Assembly (NCBI GenBank): GCA_030602315.1
Contig: JAUVZY010000008.1
Coordinates: 1-64,000 of the forward strand
Direction: 5' to 3'
Length of the DNA stretch: 64,000 nucleotides
DNA from: Pseudomonadaceae bacterium
GTDB lineage: Bacteria > Pseudomonadota > Gammaproteobacteria > Pseudomonadales > Pseudomonadaceae
Part shown: piece by piece, positions 11,953 through 20,676 of the stretch
Layout: the number at the start of each line of letters is the position of its first letter
Numbering within the stretch: position 1 is the first letter of the stretch
Made by a program: the position numbers and the translations under genes
Notes under the pieces: model-generated
Told to the model about the DNA's origin: nothing
Seen by the model: only the letters and a program-made list of their open reading frames with translations
The model's database searches: none

Positions 11953-12921
11953 ATGCAACCCCAATCCTTTTATCAGGTCGTGGCGGAAGATTTCGCCGCC
12001 ATCGACGGCATCATCCGCCAGCAACTCTCCTCGCGCGTGCCGCTGGTGGAAAAGATCGGGGACTACATCATCTCGGCCGGCGGCAAGCGCCTGCGTCCTT
12101 TACTGGTCCTGCTGTCCGGCAACGCCCTGGGTATCCGGGGCGACCGTCTGCAGCTGCTGGCGGCGATCATCGAATTCCTGCACACCTCCACCCTGCTGCA
12201 TGACGACGTGGTCGACATGTCCGGCATGCGCCGCGGCCGCTCGACTGCCAATGCCCTGTGGGGCAACGCGCCGAGCGTCTTGGTCGGCGACTTCCTGTAC
12301 GCGCGCTCGTTCGAGATGATGGTTAAGCTGGGTTCGATGCCGGTGATGGAAATCATCTCCCAGGCCACCCGCGTGATCGCCGAGGGCGAGGTGCTGCAGC
12401 TGACCAAGGTCCGCGACGCCAGCACTACCGAGGCCACCTATATGGAGGTGATCCGCGCCAAGACTGCCATGCTGTTCGAAGCCTCCACCCACAGCGCCGC
12501 GACCCTCGCCGGCGCGGGCGAGGCCGAGCGCGAGGCCCTGCGCGGCTACGGCGACTTCCTTGGCATCGCCTTCCAGCTGGTCGACGACCTGCTCGACTAC
12601 AAGGGCGACGCCGAAACCCTGGGCAAGAACGTCGGCGACGACCTGGCCGAAGGCAAGCCGACCCTGCCGTTGATCTACACCATGCGCGAAGGCACGCCGG
12701 AGCAGGCTGCACTGGTGCGCCAGGCCATCCAGAAAGGCGGACTCGAAGACCTGCAGCCGATCTGCGCAGCCGTCGAAGCCTGCGGCGCCCTGGACTACAC
12801 CGCGCGCCTGGCCCAGGAATACGCCGAACGGGCGATCGCCTGCCTGGAAGCCCTGCCGGCCAGTCCGTATCGCGACGCGATGGCCGATCTCGCCCGCTTC
12901 GCCGTAGCCCGCACCTACTGA
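11953..12921 (+). CDS. ispB: Polyprenyl diphosphate synthase for the ubiquinone side chain
   Basis: Trans-prenyltransferase that condenses IPP onto farnesyl diphosphate to make the long isoprenoid tail of ubiquinone (Q9 would be expected in Pseudomonas; product length cannot be read from sequence). It has 322 residues. The first aspartate-rich motif is D84-D85-V-V-D88 and the second is DDLLD at 211-215, followed by YKGD. The GGKRLRP motif lies near residue 43. It is divergent from rplU, the usual Pseudomonas layout. Confidence 0.95.
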   Translation: MQPQSFYQVVAEDFAAIDGIIRQQLSSRVPLVEKIGDYIISAGGKRLRPLLVLLSGNALGIRGDRLQLLAAIIEFLHTSTLLHDDVVDMSGMRRGRSTANALWGNAPSVLVGDFLYARSFEMMVKLGSMPVMEIISQATRVIAEGEVLQLTKVRDASTTEATYMEVIRAKTAMLFEASTHSAATLAGAGEAEREALRGYGDFLGIAFQLVDDLLDYKGDAETLGKNVGDDLAEGKPTLPLIYTMREGTPEQAALVRQAIQKGGLEDLQPICAAVEACGALDYTARLAQEYAERAIACLEALPASPYRDAMADLARFAVARTY

Positions 12922-13007
12922 TCTGCTGCGCCATCCACTCCAGCTGCCGCCCGCCCCGCCCGTCCAAGGCGTGTGCCGGCCAGCCGAAAGTAAACGCTTG
13001 CCTTTTC

Positions 13008-13026
13008 AATAATAGGAATTATTCTC
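13008..13026 (+). promoter_or_regulatory. Fur-box-like palindrome
   Basis: The 19-base site AATAATAGGAATTATTCTC matches the classical Fur consensus at 13 of 19 positions and contains the inverted repeat AATAAT/ATTATT (13008-13013 and 13018-13023). It lies 27 bases upstream of the start codon of the small gene at 13053, where a promoter would be expected. Confidence 0.55.
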
Positions 13027-13052
13027 ATCCAAAACCCGAGCGGAGGATGAGC

Positions 13053-13280
13053 ATGAGCACCTACCTGATCGATGCCTGGCTGGAGCGCCCCAATCCCTAT
13101 CTGCGCATTCTCAACCGGGAAACCGGCGCCGTCTGCGCCCGACTGGATGCCGAGGCGCTGGAAGAACTGCGCGACCAGGGCGGCCTGGATCTGCATGAGC
13201 TGGAATCGAACGAACCCCAGGTGCTGAAGGAGCTGGTGCGCAACCTCTTCCTTTATTGCTACGCCCGCGCACTGCGCTGA
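13053..13280 (+). CDS. Small conserved protein, PA4570-like, probably iron-regulated
   Basis: 75-residue acidic soluble protein of unknown function, beginning MSTYLIDAWLERPNPYLRIL, with no signal peptide or membrane segment. Its place directly after ispB and before fklB matches PA4570 of Pseudomonas aeruginosa. The ATG at 13053 is preferred to the in-frame ATG at 13047, because the ribosome binding site GGAGG (13042-13046) is 6 bases from it but abuts the earlier one. The Fur-box-like palindrome upstream suggests induction under iron limitation. No catalytic motif can be seen. Confidence 0.8.
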   Translation: MSTYLIDAWLERPNPYLRILNRETGAVCARLDAEALEELRDQGGLDLHELESNEPQVLKELVRNLFLYCYARALR

Positions 13281-13284
13281 CCAA

Positions 13285-13310
13285 ATCGGCGGGGCATGCG
13301 CCCCGCCGAT
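13285..13310. terminator. Hairpin between convergent genes
   Basis: A perfect 11-base inverted repeat, ATCGGCGGGGC (13285-13295) / GCCCCGCCGAT (13300-13310), with a four-base loop sits between the 13053 gene and fklB. The T tracts are short on both sides, so its termination strength is uncertain. Confidence 0.5.
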
Positions 13311-13316
13311 CGGGTG

Positions 13317-13934
13317 TCAGAGCACTTCCAGCAGTTCGACGTCGAACACCAGCACGCTGTGCGGCGGAATGCTGCCGATCGCCTGGGCGCCGTAGGCCAG
13401 CTCGCTCGGCACGAACAGGCGCCACTTGCTGCCGGCGTTCATCAGCTGCAGGGCCTCGGTCCAGCCGGCGATCACACCGCCGACCGGGAACTCGGCGGGC
13501 TGGCCGCGCTGATAGGAACTGTCGAATACGGCGCCATTGATCAGGGTGCCGTGGTAATGCGTACGCACGGTGTCTTCGCGGGTCGGCTTGCGGCCTTCGC
13601 CGGTGCTGAGCACCTGGTACTGGAGGCCGGACGCCAGTACGGTGATGCCCTCGCGCTTGGCGTTCTCGGCCAGGAACGCACGGCCTTCTGCCGCGGCAGC
13701 CTCGGCCTTGGCGGCCTGCTCCGCCTGCATGCGCTCGCGGATGACCTTGAAGCTGGCGTTCAGCTCGTCAGCGGGCACACGATTGCCGGCATCGTTGAAC
13801 GCATCGCGCAGGCCAGCCACCACCGCGTCCAGCGAGACGCCCGGAGGCGGGTTGTCGCGCAGCTGGCCGCCCAGCTGCAGGCCGATGCCGTAGCTGACGC
13901 GGGCTTCGTCGGTGGAGAGGTCGAGTTCGGACAT
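13317..13934 (-). CDS. fklB: FKBP-type peptidyl-prolyl cis-trans isomerase FklB
   Basis: 205-residue FKBP of the FklB/Mip type. An N-terminal helical dimerisation region (about 1-95, with the alanine/glutamate-rich AEQAAKAEAAAAEGRAFL stretch) is followed by a C-terminal FKBP domain (about 105-205, with VRTHYHGTLINGAVFDSSY and VPSELAYG). No signal peptide is seen, so it is cytoplasmic. The ATG at 13934 is chosen over one at 13955, since a GGAG site lies 7 bases before it and the length equals that of the P. aeruginosa homologue. Confidence 0.93.
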   Translation of the reverse strand: MSELDLSTDEARVSYGIGLQLGGQLRDNPPPGVSLDAVVAGLRDAFNDAGNRVPADELNASFKVIRERMQAEQAAKAEAAAAEGRAFLAENAKREGITVLASGLQYQVLSTGEGRKPTREDTVRTHYHGTLINGAVFDSSYQRGQPAEFPVGGVIAGWTEALQLMNAGSKWRLFVPSELAYGAQAIGSIPPHSVLVFDVELLEVL

Positions 13935-13985
13935 GAAGACTCCAGAGTCGGACATTGAAAGGCCGGCCAGCCTAGCACAGATGGC

Positions 13986-14135
13986 CTAAGCCTCGATGCC
14001 ACCGCGCCGGGCACGCCGGCAGCGCTCCGAGCAGTAGCGCACCTCGTCCCAGCAGCGCGCCCATTTCTTGCGCCAGGCGAATGGAAGGCCGCAGACCACG
14101 CAGGTACGCCATGGCAGCTCAGCCTTGCGCTTCAC
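13986..14135 (-). CDS. DUF2256 small zinc-ribbon-like protein
   Basis: 49-residue protein with four cysteines in two pairs (CVVC at 12-15; C35 and C39 in YCSERC) plus the [16 protein letters not shown] block that defines DUF2256; a metal-binding fold is likely. It starts with GTG at 14135, which overlaps the TGA of the photolyase gene (GTGA), so it should be translated by coupling. DUF2256 genes are known to accompany cryptochrome/photolyase-related genes, and a role in cofactor or cluster handling for that enzyme is an inference. Confidence 0.82.
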   Translation of the reverse strand: MKRKAELPWRTCVVCGLPFAWRKKWARCWDEVRYCSERCRRARRGGIEA

Positions 14136-15664
14136 AGTTGCTCTCCGGCATCGAGCCAGGCCAGCAACTGCTCGCCGCGCAGCCACAGCGCCTCGACCTT
14201 GCTCTCGCTCATCCGCTCGAGGCTGAGGTAGCTCATGCGCATGCGCGGATTCTTGTGCAGGCTTTCGCGATGGCGCAGCAGGAAATGCCAATAAAGCGCA
14301 TTGAGCGGGCAGGCATCCTCGGTGGTGCTCTCGTTCACCTTGTACACGCAGCCCTCGCAATAGTTGGACATCCGCCGAATGTACTGGCCGCTGGCACAGT
14401 AGGGTTTGGATCCGAGGTAACCGCCGTCGGCGTGCATCAGCATGCCGAGGGTATTGGGCAGCTCCACCCAATCGAACGCATCCATGTACACCGCCAGGTA
14501 CCAGTCGCAGACCTGCTGCGGCACGATCCCGGCGAGCAGGGCGAAATTGCCGGTCACCATCAATCGCTGGATGTGATGGGCGTAGGCATGCTCCAGAGTC
14601 TGGCCGATCACCTGACGCAGGCAGTTCATCCGCGTCTGCCCGGTCCAATAGAACGCCGGCAGGGCGCGGCGGTTGCCCAACGCGTTACGCGTGGCGTATC
14701 CGGGCATCTGCAGCCAGTAGATCCCTCGCACGTACTCGCGCCAGCCAATCACCTGACGGATAAAGCCCTCGGCGGCATTCAACGGCACCCGTCCGTCACG
14801 CCAGGCCGCCTCGACCTCGACGCATAGCCGGCGCGGATCGAGCAGGCCGACGTTCAGCGCGGCGCTGATGCGGGCATGAAACAGGTAGGGCTCGCCGGCG
14901 ACCATCGCGTCCTGATAGTCGCCGAACGCGGCCAGGCCGAAGTCCAGAAAGTGCGCCCAGAGGCGCTCGGCCTCCTCGGCCGTCACCGGGTAGTCGAAGC
15001 CTTCCAGCCGACCGTAGTGAGCCGCGAAGCGACGCGCCACCAGCGCCTGCACCTCCCGGGTGATGGCATCGGCCGCAAAGCGCGGCTGCAGCGGACCAGC
15101 CAGGGCGCGCCCCGGTGGCTTGCGATTGTCCGCGTCGAGGTTCCAGACCCCGCCCTCCGGCGTGCCGTCGGCCCGCAGCAGCAACCCGGTGCGTTTGCGC
15201 ATCTCGCGGTAGAAGAACTCCATGCGCAACGTGCGCTTGCCCGCCGCCCAGCGTGCGAAGGCCTGGCGACTGCAGATGAAGCGGGTATCGGCATGCCAGG
15301 TGATCGCAACGCCACTCTCCCTGAGCGCCTGCTCCACCCGCCAATCGCCGGTTTCGGTCAGCTGCACCGAGGCCGGCTGCAGACGCTCGACCCAACGACG
15401 CAGCTCGGCCGCCAGGCTGCCGCGGTTATCCGGATCATCGAGGGCCACATACTCGACACGCACACCGCGCGCCCGCAGTGCCTCGGCAAAATGGCGCATG
15501 GCACTGAAGATGAACACCAGTTTCTGCGGATGATGCGGAACATGGCTGGCCTCCTCCGCGACCTCGGCCATCAGCACCACGTCGTGCCGCGCATCGAGGT
15601 CGGCCAGCGAGGCCAGTTGCAGGGACAGCTGGTCGCCGAGCACCAGCCGCAGGGCACCGCGCAT
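14132..15664 (-). CDS. Iron-sulfur bacterial cryptochrome/(6-4) photolyase (FeS-BCP, PhrB type)
   Basis: 510-residue deoxyribodipyrimidine photolyase-related protein with an N-terminal Rossmann antenna domain ([11 protein letters not shown]) and a C-terminal helical FAD-binding domain ([11 protein letters not shown], then ANTLGMLMH-like helices). Four cysteines at C348, C436, C439 and C452 align with a constant shift of two to the [4Fe-4S] ligands C350, C438, C441 and C454 of Agrobacterium PhrB, so a cluster is strongly predicted. Members repair (6-4) photoproducts or act as light sensors, usually with a 6,7-dimethyl-8-ribityllumazine antenna. The ATG at 15664 overlaps the stop of the DUF6482 gene (TGATG); an upstream extension of the frame is spurious. 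Confidence 0.9.
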   Translation of the reverse strand: MRGALRLVLGDQLSLQLASLADLDARHDVVLMAEVAEEASHVPHHPQKLVFIFSAMRHFAEALRARGVRVEYVALDDPDNRGSLAAELRRWVERLQPASVQLTETGDWRVEQALRESGVAITWHADTRFICSRQAFARWAAGKRTLRMEFFYREMRKRTGLLLRADGTPEGGVWNLDADNRKPPGRALAGPLQPRFAADAITREVQALVARRFAAHYGRLEGFDYPVTAEEAERLWAHFLDFGLAAFGDYQDAMVAGEPYLFHARISAALNVGLLDPRRLCVEVEAAWRDGRVPLNAAEGFIRQVIGWREYVRGIYWLQMPGYATRNALGNRRALPAFYWTGQTRMNCLRQVIGQTLEHAYAHHIQRLMVTGNFALLAGIVPQQVCDWYLAVYMDAFDWVELPNTLGMLMHADGGYLGSKPYCASGQYIRRMSNYCEGCVYKVNESTTEDACPLNALYWHFLLRHRESLHKNPRMRMSYLSLERMSESKVEALWLRGEQLLAWLDAGEQL

Positions 15665-15993
15665 CAGCGACTCACCGGACGCGGCAGCGCCCCCCAGGCG
15701 GAACGCAATCCGATCGGCAGGCGCAGCGGCTCGCGCCGCCCGTGGGCCAGCCCGCACATTTCGTCGTAGGGTGAGGCATGCACCAGGTAGAACGGCACCT
15801 CGGCCAATGGCTCGAGCAAGTCACGCGCGTGCTCCACCGAGCGCAGATGCAAAACCTGGCCGCGCTCGTCCAGCAGGCGCAGGCGACGATCCTTGAGGTG
15901 GATATCGAGAATGTAGAAGGCGTCCAGCGAGAGCAGGTCGAGCGACTCGACCTGCCCCTGGCGGACAGCCTGCGTCAGTTCGGAAAGGTTCAT
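15664..15993 (-). CDS. DUF6482-type conserved protein
   Basis: 109-residue soluble protein starting MNLSELTQAVRQGQVESLDLL, with a conserved core HLRSVEHARDLLEPL and a VHASPYDEMCGL tail block that I associate with DUF6482 of Pseudomonas. No signal peptide or membrane segment is visible. It is the first gene of a coupled three-gene unit with the FeS photolyase and DUF2256. Its function is unknown, and its position suggests, without proving, a link to the photolyase. Confidence 0.75.
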   Translation of the reverse strand: MNLSELTQAVRQGQVESLDLLSLDAFYILDIHLKDRRLRLLDERGQVLHLRSVEHARDLLEPLAEVPFYLVHASPYDEMCGLAHGRREPLRLPIGLRSAWGALPRPVSR

Positions 15994-16078
15994 GCACGAC
16001 GCCTCGGCAGCTAACTTGTACAAGGAATATCAAACTGTACAAGCCATGTATAGCGCAGCCGATCGCCGCAGGGGCCAC

Positions 16079-16570
16079 TCAGTGCTTGGTGAGCTTATCC
16101 ATATAGCCCATGACGAAGGCCGAGACGACGAAGGTCATATGGATGATGACGTACCACATCAGCTTGTCGTTGGGGATGTTCTGCGCCTCCATGAACATGC
16201 GCAGCAGATGGATCGACGAAATCGCCACGATGGAGGCGGCGACCTTCTGCTTGAGCGAACTGGAGTCCATCTTGCCGAGCCAGCCGAGCTTTTCCTTGCC
16301 CTCGGGAATATCCAGCTGGGAGACGAAGTTTTCGTAGCCCGAAATCATCACCATCACCAGCAGGCCACCAACCAGCGCCATGTCAATCAGCGACAGCAGC
16401 ACAAGGATCAGGCTCGCCTCGGTCATCGCGAAGACGCTGGGCAGGATGTGGAAGATTTCCTGAAAGAATTTCAGGGCCAGGGCCAGCAACGCCAGCGACA
16501 GGCCGAAGTAGATCGGTGCCAGCAGCCAGCGTGCGGCATACATGGCGTTCTCGAGAATGCGCTCCATCAT
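16079..16570 (-). CDS. UPF0114/TIGR00645 (YqhA) family inner-membrane protein
   Basis: 163-residue integral membrane protein with four hydrophobic segments (about residues 10-35, 50-77, 105-125 and 135-155) and the family N-terminus [18 protein letters not shown]. Function is unknown. Two adjacent ATG codons (16570 and 16567) are equally plausible. It stands between the photolyase operon and a small conserved gene on the same strand. Confidence 0.88.
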   Translation of the reverse strand: MMERILENAMYAARWLLAPIYFGLSLALLALALKFFQEIFHILPSVFAMTEASLILVLLSLIDMALVGGLLVMVMISGYENFVSQLDIPEGKEKLGWLGKMDSSSLKQKVAASIVAISSIHLLRMFMEAQNIPNDKLMWYVIIHMTFVVSAFVMGYMDKLTKH

Positions 16571-16677
16571 GATCAGGCTAGAACCCGGGTAACCAAAGGA
16601 CCGCGCGAGTATAACGCGGCAGCCCCCAGGCTAGAGGGGCGCAAAGTGTGGAGGCGTTTGTCGGCGGTGCGCCCGAC

Positions 16678-17013
16678 TCAGGTCGTCGATTGCCAGCCAC
16701 CCGGCAGCAGGGTCTGGTCCGCGTTCACCTTGCGCAGCTCGGCCTGCATGTGCAGCGCCCAGATGTAAGGCTCCTCGGCCTCGACATAACCCTGCTCCTT
16801 GAGGTTGCGCCCGATCGCCTCGAGCACCGCCTCGGCCTTGCGCGAGCCATAGAACGGCCCCTGGACGCGCACTGCAGTTGGCTGGGCGCCCGCCAGACCC
16901 GCGGCGCAGAGGAGCGTCCACAGTCCTCGCCCGCCGGCCAGCGGCCGGATGACGCACTCGATACGGGTCTGCAACCCCAGGCACTGACGAGACAGACACA
17001 GGCTTTGCGACAT
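16678..17013 (-). CDS. Conserved hypothetical protein, PA4575-like position
   Basis: 111-residue protein starting MSQSLCLSRQCLGLQ. The middle contains a weakly hydrophobic LWTLLCAAGLAGA stretch, and the C-terminal half is mixed alpha/beta with AVRVQGPFYGSRKAEAVLEA. No recognised domain is visible. Position next to the Lon-like protease matches the gene preceding it in P. aeruginosa. Earlier in-frame ATG at 17055 is possible but less likely. It has the codon pattern of a real gene, but I cannot assign a function. Confidence 0.6.
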   Translation of the reverse strand: MSQSLCLSRQCLGLQTRIECVIRPLAGGRGLWTLLCAAGLAGAQPTAVRVQGPFYGSRKAEAVLEAIGRNLKEQGYVEAEEPYIWALHMQAELRKVNADQTLLPGGWQSTT

Positions 17014-17159
17014 GACGGCGATCCTCCCTGCCGGCTCGTCGCCTGCCATGCGCATCGAGCCGCTGAGTTATCCGCAGGAGCTGGATAACAGTGTGGGTGA
17101 GAAAGTGAAAGACTTCACACTTTGCTGACCCACCGGCAGCTGGAACGTTCCGTTTGGGC

Positions 17160-19622
17160 TCAGCTGTCGCTGGCGCATCCCTGCTCTGCGCCGCGCATTC
17201 CAGCCAGGGCCTTGGCACCAAGTGTCTGCTGGGCGGGCTTTTCTTCGGCAGCCATTTCCATCTCGGCAATGTCGCGCAGGCGCTCGACCACGCGGTCGTT
17301 CACGCTGCCGTCGGGAAAGTCGCCATTTTCGTCAGCTTCGCCGACCGGCTGACCGACCAGCAAGGCCATCGCCTCGTCAACGTGACGGACCGCATAGACG
17401 TGAAAACGGTTCTCGCGCACCGCCTGGAGCACCCGCTCGTCCAGCATAAGGGTCGTGACGTTGCCATACGGCACGATCACACCCTGCTCGCCGGTCAGGC
17501 CGCGCGCCTCGCACAGACGGAAGAAGCCCTCGATCTTCTCGTTGACCCCGCCGACCGCCTGCACCTCACCGAACTGGTTGATCGAGCCGGTAATGGCGAA
17601 ACACTGCTTGAGCGGCGTGCGCGACAACGCCGAGATCAGCGCGCAGACCTCGCCGAGCGAGGCACTGTCGCCGTCGACGTAGCCGTAGGACTGCTCCAGT
17701 GCGATGCTCGCCGAGATGGCCAGCGGAAATTCCTGGGCATAGCGGCTGCCGAGGTAGCCGGTGAGGATCATCACGCCCTTGGAGTGGATCGGCTGGCCGA
17801 GATTGACCTCGCGCTCGATGTCGACGATCCCCGAGCCACCCGGGTACACCGTGGCGGAAATCCGCGCCGGCACGCCGAACGACGAGTCGCCCACCTGCAG
17901 CACGGTCAGCCCGTTGCACTTGCCGATGGCCGCGCCATCGCTGTCGATGAGGATGATGCCAGCGAGAATGTCATCGAGAATCCGCGCCGAGACGCGACCG
18001 GTGCGGGTCTCCTTGGCCTTCAGCGCGCGTTCGATGTGGCCGACGTCGGTCACCGCATCCTGCGCCAGCTGGCGAACGAAGTCCGCTTCACTGAGCAGCT
18101 GGAACAAATCGCCGATCTTCGCCGAGAGGCGCCCCTGGTGTTCCGCCAGCCTCGCACTGTAGGTGGCCAGGCGCGCTACTGCAGCGCCGGTCAACGGCGC
18201 CATCTTCTCCTCGGAGGTGCGCGTCTTGAGCAGCTGGGCAAACTGCTCGAGGCAATCTTCGTTGAGCGCGATGTCGTCATCGAAGTCCACCAGCACCCGG
18301 AACATCTCCTGAAAGTCCGGATCCAGCTCCTGCAGGGTGTAGTAGAGCTCGCGGGAGCCGACGATGATCACCTTCACCTTCAGCGGGATCACCTGCGGAT
18401 TGAGGCTGACCGTGGCCAGGCGGCCCAGCTCGACCAAAGGCGACTCCATTTTCAGCTGGTTGGATTGCAGCGCCCGCTTGAGCGCATCCCAGACGAACGG
18501 CTCGCTGAACAGTTTCTCTGCCTCGATCACCAGAAAGCCGCCGTTGGCGCGATGCAGCGCCCCCGGACGCAGCTGGCGATAGCTGGTGTACAGCGCGCCC
18601 TGGTCGGCGTTGTATTCGATACGGCCGAACAGGTTGTCGTAGGTCGGATGGGATTCGATCACTACCGGCGCGCCGCCCTGCGCATGGTGACCGACCACCA
18701 GGCTGGGGCTGTACTGCTCTTCCAGCAGACTGCGCGCCTGCGCCTCGCTGCGATTCTCGTCCACCAGGTACTCGACGACCGTGCGCAGCAGATCGTTCTG
18801 CATCGCCTCGAGATAGCTCTGCACACCGCTGAACCCGGCGTACTTTTCGCCCAGTGGCGCGAACAGCGGCTGCAGCGCGTGACGGATGGTGTCTTCGTTG
18901 AGCTGGCGTAGCTGATTGATCGACTCGCGCTTCCACTGCGGCAGGCTCGACAGCTCGTCGTTCAGACGCTCCTCGAGGGCGGTGATGTCAGCGTGGTAAC
19001 GCTCGCGCTCGTCCTCGGGCAGCAGGGCGAAGTCGGCCTCGTCCATCGCCTTGCCGTCGCGCATCGGGGTGAAGGCGATGTTGGACGGATCGCGGTACAG
19101 GGCGATGTCCTTCTCCAGCGCCAGCTTCTCGATCACATCCAGGGCGCGGTCATAGCGCTGGTTGAAGGCGCGGTCGATGGCGCTTTTTTTCTGCTGGTAG
19201 CTGGGATGCTCGAAGGCCGCGGGAAAGGTCGCCAGCAGGTTGTCGATCAGATGATCGATATCGACGATGAAGTCGCTCGCCGTACCCGCCGGCAACTGCA
19301 GCGCGCAGGGTTCGCGGGATTCGTCGAAATTGTTGACGTAGACCCAATCCATCGGCGTGGGCATGCGCTTGCCTTCGGCCTTGAGGTAACGCTTGACGTA
19401 GGAAAAGCGGCCGGTGCCAGACTCGCCCATCACATAAACGTTGTATCCGTGCCGCGGCATGGCCACGCCGAACTGGAGCGCCTCCACGGCACGCTCCTGG
19501 CCCAGCACGCCGAGAAACGGCTCCAGGTCATCGGTGCTGGCGAAGGGGAACTGCGAGGGCTGGAACGGGCGGGTCAACTGCTCAGGCGCCAGACGAAGTC
19601 TGGCAGCGAAGGTCTCGGGCAT
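17160..19622 (-). CDS. Lon-like (LonB/AAA_32 type) ATP-dependent protease
   Basis: 820-residue cytoplasmic protein of the S16 family, related to YcbZ/PA4576. The catalytic dyad is S653 (in GDSASLGEVC) and K696 (in GGVNEKIEGF). Their 43-residue spacing equals that of E. coli Lon S679/K722. The ATPase part is unusual: the Walker A position reads GESGTGR (66-72), with arginine where lysine is expected, and a long helical insertion (about 150-290) precedes the later AAA segment. I recall an Arg variant being common in this branch, so it may bind nucleotide differently from Lon rather than being defective. Its substrate is unknown. Confidence 0.88.
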   Translation of the reverse strand: MPETFAARLRLAPEQLTRPFQPSQFPFASTDDLEPFLGVLGQERAVEALQFGVAMPRHGYNVYVMGESGTGRFSYVKRYLKAEGKRMPTPMDWVYVNNFDESREPCALQLPAGTASDFIVDIDHLIDNLLATFPAAFEHPSYQQKKSAIDRAFNQRYDRALDVIEKLALEKDIALYRDPSNIAFTPMRDGKAMDEADFALLPEDERERYHADITALEERLNDELSSLPQWKRESINQLRQLNEDTIRHALQPLFAPLGEKYAGFSGVQSYLEAMQNDLLRTVVEYLVDENRSEAQARSLLEEQYSPSLVVGHHAQGGAPVVIESHPTYDNLFGRIEYNADQGALYTSYRQLRPGALHRANGGFLVIEAEKLFSEPFVWDALKRALQSNQLKMESPLVELGRLATVSLNPQVIPLKVKVIIVGSRELYYTLQELDPDFQEMFRVLVDFDDDIALNEDCLEQFAQLLKTRTSEEKMAPLTGAAVARLATYSARLAEHQGRLSAKIGDLFQLLSEADFVRQLAQDAVTDVGHIERALKAKETRTGRVSARILDDILAGIILIDSDGAAIGKCNGLTVLQVGDSSFGVPARISATVYPGGSGIVDIEREVNLGQPIHSKGVMILTGYLGSRYAQEFPLAISASIALEQSYGYVDGDSASLGEVCALISALSRTPLKQCFAITGSINQFGEVQAVGGVNEKIEGFFRLCEARGLTGEQGVIVPYGNVTTLMLDERVLQAVRENRFHVYAVRHVDEAMALLVGQPVGEADENGDFPDGSVNDRVVERLRDIAEMEMAAEEKPAQQTLGAKALAGMRGAEQGCASDS

Positions 19623-19724
19623 CGGAAATCCTTGCGATGGGCGGCCAGTCAGGCCAGTAGATCCCGGCCATTCTCCCCCTGGACCCCGATGCCTGCAAGG
19701 CGAGCTGACTGGCGCAAAGCGCGC

Positions 19725-20129
19725 CTAGCGCCGCTCCTTGAGCAGATCCCGAATCTCGGTCAGCAGCACCTCCTGCTGGCTGGGCGCCGGTGGTGTCGAG
19801 GGCGCCTCGGCCTCGCGGCGCTTCAACCGATTGATCGCCCGCACGCCGAGAAACACCGCAAAGGCGATGATGGTGAAGTCCACGACGGTCTGGATGAAGG
19901 CCCCGTAGCGCAGCACCACCGCCGGCGCCTGATCGGTCGCCGCCCGCAGCACCACCACCAGATCCGAGAAATCCACACCGCCGATCAGCAACCCCAGAGG
20001 CGGCATCATCACCCCGTCGACGAACGCCGAAACGATCTTGCCGAACGCCGCACCGATGACGATGCCCACCGCCATGTCGACGACATTGCCCCTGACCGCA
20101 AAGGACTTGAACTCACTCAGAACACCCAT
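19725..20129 (-). CDS. mscL: Large-conductance mechanosensitive channel
   Basis: 134-residue membrane channel that opens under hypo-osmotic shock. TM1 is in the segment [20 protein letters not shown] (about 17-40) and TM2 around 72-100, followed by a cytoplasmic helix ending [13 protein letters not shown]. The start at 20129 ([15 protein letters not shown]) is the family start; a GTG-like upstream extension of four codons is ignored. Confidence 0.96.
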   Translation of the reverse strand: MGVLSEFKSFAVRGNVVDMAVGIVIGAAFGKIVSAFVDGVMMPPLGLLIGGVDFSDLVVVLRAATDQAPAVVLRYGAFIQTVVDFTIIAFAVFLGVRAINRLKRREAEAPSTPPAPSQQEVLLTEIRDLLKERR

Positions 20130-20288
20130 AGCTACCTCCACGCTGTGCTGCGGCTTCGTTTTCTACACTGACTGTAGGCGCTCGCCAGCGGTTGTGCCGC
20201 AACGGCTGCGCCCCATTGATCGGCGTCAAAGCACACTGCCAGCAGCGGCATAAGCTCGAAGCAAACCCCCACAGGAAACCCTGACACC

Positions 20289-20558
20289 ATGCACGTAGAC
20301 CATCATCCGCTGAGCCACGATTTCGAGGACTCCCGCGAGCTGCTGCGCGAGCTGCGCATGAACGACGCGCATTTTGCCAACCTCGCCGATCAGTATGAGG
20401 CGCTCGACAAGCGTATCTGCCGCGTGGAAGACGGTGTCGAGCTGCTCGACGACCTCAGCCTCAACGCCCTGAAGCTTGAGCGCGTCGCACTGAAAGACGC
20501 CATCGCCCGCCAGCTGCGGCATGCCTCGGGCACCTGCTGCGGCAAGTGCGCCCACTGA
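20289..20558 (+). CDS. DUF465 (YdcH-like) family protein
   Basis: 89-residue, mostly helical protein with a coiled-coil-like HDFEDSRELLRELRMNDAHF region, followed by LADQYEALDKRICRVEDG, the DUF465 pattern. The C-terminus carries a CCGKCAH cysteine-rich end that could bind metal, which I do not recall as a general feature of the family. Its function is unknown. It ends just before a strong terminator. Confidence 0.82.
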   Translation: MHVDHHPLSHDFEDSRELLRELRMNDAHFANLADQYEALDKRICRVEDGVELLDDLSLNALKLERVALKDAIARQLRHASGTCCGKCAH

Positions 20559-20565
20559 CCGCCTC

Positions 20566-20598
20566 CGGCCCGGGCCGTCCCGCCCGGGCCGTTTTCTT
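20566..20598 (+). terminator. Terminator after the DUF465 gene
   Basis: The inverted repeat CGGCCCGGG (20566-20574) / CCCGGGCCG (20583-20591) is followed by a T-rich tail and lies 8 bases after the stop codon. Confidence 0.85.
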
Positions 20599-20676
20599 TC
20601 CCCACCCAAGACACACTGGCTGAAGCCGCTCCCGCCTGACGCTACACTGGCGCTTTGTCTTTCGCGGAAGCTCTCC

